6,765 nt of DNA, from positions 1 through 6,765 of the forward strand of contig JBIOJM010000446.1 of NCBI GenBank assembly GCA_044450785.1. Reading direction: 5' to 3'. Source of the stretch: JBIOJM01 sp044450785 (GTDB lineage Bacteria; Planctomycetota; Planctomycetia; Isosphaerales; Isosphaeraceae). The notes under the pieces are model-generated. The model worked only from the letters and a program-made list of their open reading frames with translations. It had not been told where the DNA came from and made no database searches. A program made the position numbers and the translations under genes. Position 1 is the stretch's first letter, and every line of letters begins with the position of its first letter. Positions 1-5,421 of this stretch are shown here, in pieces.

Positions 1-207
1 CAAGGGGGGGAACGATCGCTCGCCCGCGCCGTCTTTCGATCGCGCGCAACAAAAACACCCGTCTCCCATCCGCCGCTCCAGTCCCGTCAACACTAACTTT
101 TCATCACCCCAGCCTCGCCCTCCCGAAGACGATTCGTCGTTGTCGGGACTTTGGCTCACATCAAACGTCGGTCACACCCGCTGGAATCAAATGAATGAGG
201 CACTCTC
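1..207. other. Non-coding leader upstream of the DUF1501 gene
   Basis: I see no convincing gene here. The stretch is GC-rich, with two CGATCG words near its left end. A nested hairpin lies at 121-148 (listed separately), and a GAGG Shine-Dalgarno at 197-200 sits 7 bases before the ATG at 208. No convincing -35/-10 pair is visible. A six-residue reading frame (ATG 191, stop 209-211) overlaps the DUF1501 start codon in an ATGA arrangement; it is too short to call. Confidence 0.5.
121..148. other. Nested hairpin upstream of DUF1501 gene
   Basis: The outer arms TCCCGA (121-126) and TCGGGA (143-148) enclose a smaller inverted repeat, GACGA (128-132) and TCGTC (134-138). It could end the transcript of a gene left of the window or act in the DUF1501 leader. 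No T-run follows, so it is not a standard intrinsic terminator. The structure is read from the sequence; the role is a guess. Confidence 0.3.
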
Positions 208-1467
208 ATGAACCTACGACTTGATCCATTGCTCGACCGCCGCGGCTTCCTCAAGCTCGCCGGCATGAGCTGGCTCACGCCGGTCGGCCAGCTCCTGGCC
301 GATCAGGCGGAGCGGTCGCGGCAGCCGGCGCAGTCGGTGATCCTGCTGTGGCTGGGCGGCGGCCCGAGCCAGCTCGAGACGTTCGACCCGCACCCCGGCA
401 GCAAGATCGCGGGCGGGACCAAGGCGATCGCGACGGCGGCCCGGGGCGTCGAGCTCGCTCATGGGTTCGAGCAGCTTGCCGGCCAGATGGGCTCGGTCAG
501 CTTGATCCGGTCAATGATCAGCAAGGAGGGTGACCATGAGCGCGGTACTTACATGATGAAGAGGGGCTATCGTCCCGACCCGACGGTCGAGCACCCCTCG
601 ATCGGGGCCGTCTGCTGCCACGAGCTGCCGGCGGGCCGGACCGAGATCCCGCGGCACATCTCGATCCTGACCGGTCAATGGCCGAGCCGGGGCGGCTTTC
701 TGGGTGGCGAATTCGACGCCTTCCAGGCGGGTGATCCGAAGGGCCCATTGGTCGACGTGTCGGCCGGGGTGGCGGGCCATCGTGACGCCGCGCGCGTTCA
801 TGACCTGGACGTCCTCGAGCGCGCCTTCGCCCGTGGGCGGCGAGCCCGCGCCGAAGCGACCTTGCACCGCGAGACACTCGCCCGCGCCCGCGTGATGATG
901 AGCTCCGAGCAGTTGAAGGCGTTCGACGTGTCGCAGGAGCCCTCGTCGGTTCGCGCCGAGTACGGCGACACCCCGTTCGGCCGCGGCTGCCTGGCCGCGC
1001 GCCGGCTCATCGAGGCCGGCGTGCGCTGCGTCGAGGTCACCCTCGATGGTTGGGACGCGCACGTCGCCAACCATGAGGTCCATCGTGCGCACGTCAAGGT
1101 CCTGGATCCCGCCTTCGCCGCCCTGTTGCACGACCTGGGTCGCAAGGACCTGCTCGACCGCACGGTCATCCTGTGCTGTGGCGAGTTCGGCCGGACGCCC
1201 AAGATGAACCTCGCGGCTGGGCGGGACCACTGGCCGAGCGGCTTCAGCCTGGCGCTGGCCGGCGGCGGAATTCGCGGCGGCCTGGCGATCGGCGCGACCG
1301 ATCCCGAAGGCGTCAAGGACCCGGTCCGGCCGACGACGGTCGAGGACGTGCACGCGACGGTGCTGACGGCGCTGGGCCTCAACCCGGCCAAGGAGAACGT
1401 CGCGCCCGCGACTGGCCGGCCGATCAAGCTCAGCCCGGGCCGGCCGATCCGAGAGCTGCTGGGCTGA
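208..1467 (+). CDS. DUF1501 family protein with Tat-like signal
   Basis: This 419-aa protein belongs to DUF1501, a family related to the alkaline phosphatase/sulfatase fold and very abundant in planctomycetes, where members often lie beside DUF1549/DUF1553 genes. Its exact reaction is unknown. The N-terminus has a twin-arginine-like motif, DRRGFLKLAG (residues 10-19), followed by a short apolar stretch, suggesting folded export by Tat. Family motifs in order are WLGGGPSQLETFDPHPG (48-64), GDHERG (108-113), GWDAH (281-285), CGEFGRTP (324-331) and GRDHWP (338-343); their Asp, His and Glu residues are metal-ligand candidates. The length fits the family (about 400-480 aa) and the protein looks complete. 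The ATG at 208 is supported by GAGG at 197-200 and by the signal motif starting at residue 10. No partner gene is visible within the window. Family assignment is secure; substrate and function are not. Confidence 0.93.
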   Translation: MNLRLDPLLDRRGFLKLAGMSWLTPVGQLLADQAERSRQPAQSVILLWLGGGPSQLETFDPHPGSKIAGGTKAIATAARGVELAHGFEQLAGQMGSVSLIRSMISKEGDHERGTYMMKRGYRPDPTVEHPSIGAVCCHELPAGRTEIPRHISILTGQWPSRGGFLGGEFDAFQAGDPKGPLVDVSAGVAGHRDAARVHDLDVLERAFARGRRARAEATLHRETLARARVMMSSEQLKAFDVSQEPSSVRAEYGDTPFGRGCLAARRLIEAGVRCVEVTLDGWDAHVANHEVHRAHVKVLDPAFAALLHDLGRKDLLDRTVILCCGEFGRTPKMNLAAGRDHWPSGFSLALAGGGIRGGLAIGATDPEGVKDPVRPTTVEDVHATVLTALGLNPAKENVAPATGRPIKLSPGRPIRELLG

Positions 1468-1618
1468 TCCGGATGGGCGGACCCGGGTCCGGATGAAGGA
1501 CATCTTTGACGTCAGGACCTTCCAAGACGAACGCGCGGGAGGGAGACTTCTCACCGCGGAGGATGGCACCGCCTTCACGAACACTTGCCTCCAGCTCGCG
1601 GAACAGATCGTCCTTCAT
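1430..1618 (-). pseudogene. Truncated HigA-like (XRE/HTH) antitoxin
   Basis: The frame starts at ATG 1618-1616 on the minus strand, with AGGAG (complement of 1624-1628) 5 bases upstream. The first 40 codons (1618-1499) resemble the N-terminus of the HigA-type antitoxins that pair with RelE/HigB toxins: a MKDDLF start, then ASVREGGAILRGEKSPSR (residues 11-28) and PDVKDV (35-40). In intact relatives, as I recall them, a helix-turn-helix with an 'IR...GLSQ..FA' pattern follows and the protein is about 95-105 aa. Here the frame instead runs into proline-rich, unrelated sequence antisense to the end of the DUF1501 gene and stops at residue 62. The HTH that would bind the operator is therefore missing. 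The toxin remnant lies immediately upstream. I infer a pseudogene; expression of a short peptide cannot be excluded. Confidence 0.72.
1478..1491. repeat. 14-bp perfect palindrome after the DUF1501 stop
   Basis: CGGACCCGGGTCCG is a perfect palindrome beginning 10 bases after the stop codon. It lies between two copies of TCCGGATG (1468-1475 and 1488-1495), the second overlapping it. It could fold into a GC-rich hairpin at the transcript's 3' end, but no T-run follows, so terminator activity is uncertain. It also marks roughly where similarity of the minus-strand antitoxin remnant stops. Confidence 0.4.
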
Positions 1619-1706
1619 GGAAACTCCTCTGAAGGGCGCGGTACTCTTCTTCCGACAGCACCTTCAGAACCTGACGAGTGAAAACGGCCGTCTCGATGAT
1701 GACCAT
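1575..1706 (-). pseudogene. Truncated RelE/HigB-like toxin remnant
   Basis: Translation from ATG 1706-1704 on the minus strand begins MVIIETAVFTRQVL and continues to ...EEEYRALQ at residue 26. This matches, from memory of the family, the N-terminus of RelE/HigB-type mRNA-cleaving toxins of about 100-110 aa. After codon 26 (position 1629) the sequence passes directly into AGGAG, the Shine-Dalgarno of the antitoxin remnant, and the toxin frame then overlaps the antitoxin out of frame until TGA at 1577-1575. The whole central and C-terminal part, carrying the catalytic residues, is gone, so no active toxin is possible. Toxin-before-antitoxin is the usual HigBA order. The simplest reading is an internal deletion from codon 26 to just before the antitoxin gene. 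Confidence 0.7.
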
Positions 1707-1716
1707 GTTCGAATCA

Positions 1717-1745
1717 TTGATACGCCAATGGCGTATTCCTGTCAA
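1717..1745 (-). promoter_or_regulatory. Promoter with overlapping palindromic operator
   Basis: On the minus strand a perfect -35 hexamer TTGACA (1745-1740) is followed, after exactly 17 bases, by TATCAA (1722-1717), a 4/6 match to the -10 consensus. Lying across the spacer and -10 is a perfect inverted repeat, ATACGCCA and TGGCGTAT (1720-1736, one central base). The expected transcription start falls a few bases before the toxin ATG at 1706, leaving almost no leader. An operator overlapping the promoter is the normal arrangement for autoregulated toxin-antitoxin operons, where the antitoxin's HTH binds. Sequence elements are directly visible; binding is inferred. Confidence 0.6.
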
Positions 1746-1803
1746 CGCTTCGCGGCATCAATGTCCAAATGCAGCCGGCTTGCGCGGATGGCTCTCTCCT
1801 GCA

Positions 1804-1920
1804 TTTTGAAGTTGCGCCTTTGCGTCTTCGCCCCGTAGGGGCCATAACATATCAGCCCAGGGCAATGCCCTGGGAACAGACAAACGACACGAATCAGCGG
1901 AGCCCTGAAAGGGCGTAACA
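1804..1920 (+). repeat. Left inverted arm: chain of small hairpins
   Basis: This arm contains three compact inverted repeats in order: CCCC-GTA-GGGG (1831-1841), CCCAGGGC-AAT-GCCCTGGG (1856-1874) and GCCCT-GAA-AGGGC (1902-1914). The right arm holds the same three modules in reverse order and orientation, with loops and linkers partly diverged. Hairpins preserved while linkers drift suggest that secondary structure, in DNA or RNA, is the conserved property. Similar short-stem intergenic repeats are common in planctomycete genomes as far as I recall. Confidence 0.7.
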
Positions 1921-1951
1921 AGGACAGGCGCCCTGCCTCCAGGCGACCGGT

Positions 1952-2023
1952 GGATGGAAACATACCCTGCACGCAGTGTTTGTAGGACGGATTGCCAATC
2001 CGTCCCACGCTGCATTTCCATCC
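1952..2023. repeat. Central symmetric core with 21-nt palindrome
   Basis: The core is bounded by GGATGGAAA (1952-1960) and its complement TTTCCATCC (2015-2023). Between them lies GGACGGATTG (1985-1994), one C (1995), then CAATCCGTCC (1996-2005), a perfect 10-bp-armed palindrome. Translated in any frame the palindrome gives the 'RIGNPSY' / 'DWQSVL' / 'GLAIRPT' strings that I recall in spurious planctomycete hypothetical proteins, so this is probably a dispersed genomic repeat and not coding sequence. Confidence 0.65.
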
Positions 2024-2074
2024 GTCGGGCGCCCAATGGAAAATGAAGAGCGGTACCGGCGGGATTGAACACCA

Positions 2075-2187
2075 TGTTCGGCCCCTTCAGGGCACGGGTC
2101 ATCGCGTTTTCCAAATCCCAGGGCGTTGCCCTGGGCTGGCATGTCGGTGCCTCTTCGGGGCGAAATCAAAAAGGCGCAACTTCAAAA
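2075..2187 (-). repeat. Right inverted arm: chain of small hairpins
   Basis: Read on the minus strand this repeats the left arm: the 15-bp terminus (2187-2173), a CCCCGAAGAGG module near 2150-2162, CCCAGGGC-AAC-GCCCTGGG (2135-2117 on the minus strand) and GCCCTGAAGGGGC (2093-2081). The linkers differ from those of the left arm. The longest open frame across putA extends upstream into this arm (ATG 2126), which is an artefact of the repeat and should not be taken as the putA start. Confidence 0.7.
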
Positions 2188-2238
2188 CTCCCGCACTCGG
2201 CTGCCCTCGACCCAATCCCCTTGCTCCCGTTTCGGACA

Positions 2239-2244
2239 TAGAAT
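2239..2244 (+). promoter_or_regulatory. Candidate -10 element for putA
   Basis: TAGAAT (2239-2244) matches TATAAT at five of six positions and lies 50 bases upstream of the putA ATG, just outside the MITE-like element. No good -35 hexamer is found at the usual distance, so this is a weak candidate that relies on position alone. Confidence 0.3.
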
Positions 2245-2245
2245 A

Positions 2246-2275
2246 GGGTGGGCTTTCCGTTTTGCAACCCATCCC
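2246..2275 (+). other. Possible leader stem-loop before the putA RBS
   Basis: GGG (2246-2248) and TGGG (2249-2252) can pair with CCC (2273-2275) and CCCA (2268-2271), leaving one bulged T (2272) and a 15-base loop. The stem ends one base before AGAAAGGA (2276-2283), the ribosome binding site. It could modulate translation of putA, but nothing in the sequence identifies a ligand or known riboswitch class. Confidence 0.25.
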
Positions 2276-2293
2276 AGAAAGGACCCCGCGTCG

Positions 2294-5200
2294 ATGCCGG
2301 CCGCGTCGAGGACCGGAACGAGCACAAATGCCGAGTCGGGCGCCGGACCCGCTGCGGCTAACGGTCCAAACGGCGGCCCGCACGCAGCGGGCCGCGTGTA
2401 TTCGCGGTCCCCGGAATGGGTGGAAGGGCGGACCAGGGAGATCGGCCGGGAAGTGTTCGAGCGAATCGGTCAAGGGCCGAAGCCGTGGCAGCGTGCCTGG
2501 TGGGAGGATCGATTCGTCGCGGGGACTTTGAACGATTCCCTGGTGCGGGTTCAGCTTTTCCGGTTCATCGATGCGCTGCCTGCGCTCAAGAGCAGCGAGG
2601 CGGTCCGGCGGCACCTGGCCGAGTACCTTGCCGAGGCGGGTGACTGCGTTCCGTGGTGGCTCGCCCTGGGGCTCCGGCTGGCGCCAGCCGGCACCGCGCG
2701 TGCGGAGTGGCTGGCCCGGGTTGCGCGCGCCTCGGCCGGCCTGATGGCGAAGAAATTCATCGCCGGGGGCACGCCCGAGGAGGCGATTCAGACGGTCCTG
2801 GGCCTGCGGCGTCACCGGCTCGCGTTCACGGCCGATCTGCTGGGCGAAGCGGTGATCAGCGAGGCCGAGGCCGATCTGTACCAGCAGACCTGCCTGGCCT
2901 TGATCCGCGGTCTGGACGGACCGCTGCGATCCGCCCCCGAGATCCCGCTGATCGACCGCGATCAGAACGGCCCGATCCCGCGCCTCAACCTCTCACTCAA
3001 GCTGTCGAGCTTGACCGCTCACTTCGAGCCGATCCACGCCGAAGCGTCGATGGAGCGTGTCGGGCGGCGACTGCGGCCGATCCTGCGCGCGGCCCGGGAG
3101 TTGAATGCGTATATTCACGTCGACATGGAGCAGTATTCGTACCGCGCGCTGACCTACGAGCTGTTTTGCCGGATCCTCGAGGAGCCCGAGTTCCGCGATT
3201 GGCCCGATGTGGGGATCGTCATCCAGGCCTACCATGCCGATGCCGAGCGCGAGCTGCGGATGCTGCGCGAGTGGGTCGAACGCCGGGGGACGCCGATCAC
3301 GATCAGGCTGGTCAAGGGAGCGTACTGGGACTATGAGGTCCTGAGCGCGCGGCGGCTGGGCTGGCCCGAGCCGGTTTACCTGCGGAAGTGGCAGAGCGAT
3401 GCGGCGTTCGAGCGGTGCGCCCGGTTCTTGCTGGAGCACCACGAGCAGCTTCGCCCGGCGTTCGGCAGCCATAACATCCGCAGCCTGTCGCACGCGATCG
3501 CCGTTGCCGAGGCACTCGATCTGCCCCGCGGTGCCTATGAGCTGCAGACGCTCTTCGGCATGGGCGACTTGATCCAGCGCGCCCTGGTTGACCGCGGCCA
3601 GCGCGTGCGTGTCTATACGCCGTATGGCGCGATGCTGCCCGGCATGGCCTACCTGGTGCGCCGGCTGCTGGAGAATACGTCGAACGAGTCGTTCCTCAAG
3701 GCGAGTTTTGCCGAGCGCGCGGCGATCGACGACCTGCTGCGCGATCCCGAGGAGATCGGTGCCATGTTGACCCGGACCCGACGCCCGGCGATCGAACCCC
3801 CCCCTGCCCCCGCACCGGCGGACCTTTCTCCGTTCCGCAACGAGCCGCCGGCCGACTTTGCGCGGTCCGAGAGCCGTGAAGCGATGCGGGAGGCGCTCGA
3901 GCGAGTGCGGGCTGAGCTGGGCCGGAGCTATCCGCTCTTGATCGGCGGCGAGGAGATCGGCACGGAGCCGCGCCGGCTCGATTCGCTGGACCCGAGCCAC
4001 AGCTCGCGGGTGGTGGGCCGGGTGGCTCTGGCTGGGGCCTCGCACGCCGAAGCCGCGGTGGCCGCGGCCCGGACGGCGTTCCCGGCCTGGGCGGCGACGC
4101 CGGCGCGTGCCCGCGCCGCCGTCTTGATCGGGGCCGCGGCGATCATGCGGAACCGCCGGTTCGAACTGGCCGCCTGGGAAGTCTACGAGTGCGGCAAGCC
4201 GTGGGCCGAGGCGGATGCCGACGTCGCCGAGGCCATCGATTTTTGCGAGTTCTACGCACGCGAGATGATCCGGCTCGCCGAGCCGAGGCGTCGCGACGTC
4301 TCGGGCGAGACCAACTTCACCGAGCCGATTCCGCGCGGCGTGGCCGTGGTGATCCCACCCTGGAACTTCCCCCTGGCGATTCCCACCGGCATGACCGCCG
4401 CGGCGATCGTCGCGGGCAACACCGTGATCCTCAAGCCGGCCCAGCAATCACCCGTCATCATCTGGCACCTGGCGCGTGCCCTGCGCGAAGCCGGGCTGCC
4501 CGCGGGCGTGCTGAATTACCTGCCGGGGCTGGGAGCAGAGATCGGCCAGGTCCTGGTCAATCATCCGGAGATCGACCTCATCGCGTTCACGGGCTCACGC
4601 GAGGTGGGGCTCCTGATCAATCGCCAGGCGGCCGACACGAAGCCGGGCCAGACACATGTGAAGCGGGTCATCGCCGAGATGGGTGGAAAGAACGCGATCG
4701 TGATCGACGACGACGCGGACCTCGACGAGGCGGTGGTGGGTGTGATCCAGAGCGCCCTCGGCTACGCCGGGCAGAAGTGTTCGGCGTGCTCGCGCGTGAT
4801 TGTCCTCGAGGGGATTTACGAGGCGTTTCTGGCTCGGCTGGTCGAGGCCGCCCGGGCGGTCAAGGTCGGCCCGGCCGACGACCCGGAGACGCTGGTCGGC
4901 CCGGTGATCGACGCCTCGGCGCGGCGGCGGATCCTCGACTACCAGCAGATCGCCGCGACCGAGGGCCGGGTCGTCTTCCAGTCTGAAGTTGGCCCGCTCG
5001 CCGGCCAGGGATACTTCGTCGGGCCGATGATCGTGGCCGATGTTCAGCCGGGTGCCCGGCTTGCCCAGGAGGAGATCTTCGGCCCGGTGCTGGCCGTACT
5101 CAGAGCGAAGGACCTGGACGATGGCCTGCGAATCGCCAATGGTACGCCGTACGCGCTGACCGGCGGGATCTATTCGCGCAGCCCGGCAAACATTGAGCGG

Positions 5201-5419
5201 GTCACGCGCGAGTTCCGGGTCGGCAACCTCTACATCAATCGGGGAATCACCGGCGCCCTGGTCGACCGCCAGCCGTTCGGCGGCTTCAAGCTCTCGGGCA
5301 TCGGCACCAAGGCCGGCGGTCCCGACTACCTGCACGAGTTCCTGCTGACCCGCTGCGTCACGGAGAACACCATGCGCCGGGGGTTTGCGCCGGAGGATGG
5401 TGGGGAGAGGGAGCCTTGA
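2294..5419 (+). CDS. putA: PutA: proline dehydrogenase / glutamate-semialdehyde dehydrogenase
   Basis: This bifunctional enzyme of 1041 aa oxidises L-proline to pyrroline-5-carboxylate (FAD) and then to glutamate (NAD+), channelling the intermediate. The proline dehydrogenase barrel (about 225-490) shows LNLSLKL (231-237), VDMEQ (276-280), RLVKGAYWD (338-346) and RRLLE (456-460), whose R456, R457 and E460 match the substrate-binding Arg pair and Glu of E. coli PutA. A proline-rich linker (about 494-520) follows. The aldehyde dehydrogenase half has IGGEEI near 550, PWNFP (N691), FTGS (765-768), EMGGKN (E795), GQKCSA with catalytic Cys829, and EEIFGP (926-931). No ribbon-helix-helix domain precedes it, so it should not repress its own gene. 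ATG 2294 is chosen because AAGGA lies 10 bases upstream; the upstream in-frame ATG at 2126 falls in a repeat. Residues 1-35 are low-complexity and Ala/Gly/Asn-rich. At this size and without a DNA-binding domain it fits short type A-like PutAs (about 1000 aa). Confidence 0.97.
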   Translation: MPAASRTGTSTNAESGAGPAAANGPNGGPHAAGRVYSRSPEWVEGRTREIGREVFERIGQGPKPWQRAWWEDRFVAGTLNDSLVRVQLFRFIDALPALKSSEAVRRHLAEYLAEAGDCVPWWLALGLRLAPAGTARAEWLARVARASAGLMAKKFIAGGTPEEAIQTVLGLRRHRLAFTADLLGEAVISEAEADLYQQTCLALIRGLDGPLRSAPEIPLIDRDQNGPIPRLNLSLKLSSLTAHFEPIHAEASMERVGRRLRPILRAARELNAYIHVDMEQYSYRALTYELFCRILEEPEFRDWPDVGIVIQAYHADAERELRMLREWVERRGTPITIRLVKGAYWDYEVLSARRLGWPEPVYLRKWQSDAAFERCARFLLEHHEQLRPAFGSHNIRSLSHAIAVAEALDLPRGAYELQTLFGMGDLIQRALVDRGQRVRVYTPYGAMLPGMAYLVRRLLENTSNESFLKASFAERAAIDDLLRDPEEIGAMLTRTRRPAIEPPPAPAPADLSPFRNEPPADFARSESREAMREALERVRAELGRSYPLLIGGEEIGTEPRRLDSLDPSHSSRVVGRVALAGASHAEAAVAAARTAFPAWAATPARARAAVLIGAAAIMRNRRFELAAWEVYECGKPWAEADADVAEAIDFCEFYAREMIRLAEPRRRDVSGETNFTEPIPRGVAVVIPPWNFPLAIPTGMTAAAIVAGNTVILKPAQQSPVIIWHLARALREAGLPAGVLNYLPGLGAEIGQVLVNHPEIDLIAFTGSREVGLLINRQAADTKPGQTHVKRVIAEMGGKNAIVIDDDADLDEAVVGVIQSALGYAGQKCSACSRVIVLEGIYEAFLARLVEAARAVKVGPADDPETLVGPVIDASARRRILDYQQIAATEGRVVFQSEVGPLAGQGYFVGPMIVADVQPGARLAQEEIFGPVLAVLRAKDLDDGLRIANGTPYALTGGIYSRSPANIERVTREFRVGNLYINRGITGALVDRQPFGGFKLSGIGTKAGGPDYLHEFLLTRCVTENTMRRGFAPEDGGEREP

Positions 5420-5421
5420 AC

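Larger units (their letters stand above)
1796..2195. mobile_element. MITE-like non-coding element with flanking direct repeats
   Basis: The element proper is 1804-2187 (384 bp). Its ends are a perfect 15-bp inverted repeat, TTTTGAAGTTGCGCC (1804-1818) and its complement (2173-2187). Directly abutting them are CTCCTGCA (1796-1803) and CTCCCGCA (2188-2195), an 8-bp direct repeat with one mismatch, as expected of a target-site duplication. The inverted similarity continues inward for about 115 bp as mirrored small hairpins, and a second inverted pair surrounds a central palindrome. No gene inside is credible: all frames are short and read through hairpins. It could be a non-autonomous transposable element mobilised by a transposase elsewhere, or two REP-like units that happen to face each other. 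The right end lies 106 bp before the putA start. Confidence 0.6.

Noticed and set aside
191..211. Six-residue upstream frame overlapping the DUF1501 start in ATGA
   Set aside because: Such a short frame is likely by chance, and its only possible ribosome binding site is not convincing.
1478..1491. Intrinsic terminator for the DUF1501 gene
   Set aside because: The palindrome is well placed but no T-run follows, so I list it only as a palindrome.
511..1584. Long minus-strand open frames across the DUF1501 gene
   Set aside because: They are antisense shadows of a high-GC gene with strong family motifs on the plus strand; their products are Arg/Ala/Pro-rich with no recognisable domain.
1493..1838. 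Plus-strand short frames in the intergenic region
   Set aside because: They run antisense to the toxin-antitoxin remnants and its promoter; no ribosome binding site or family similarity supports them.
1831..1914. Regular short repeats that might suggest a CRISPR array
   Set aside because: The units differ in sequence, are unevenly spaced and are themselves hairpins; there are no repeated units with equal-length spacers and no cas genes.
1742..2246. Several 80-118 codon frames in both directions inside the repeat element
   Set aside because: They translate palindromes and hairpins, give the typical spurious planctomycete repeat peptides, and differ between the two arms.
2993..4447. A 484-codon minus-strand open frame across putA
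   Set aside because: Length is explained by high third-position GC in the sense gene. The sense strand carries every catalytic motif of PutA, and the antisense product has no domain pattern.
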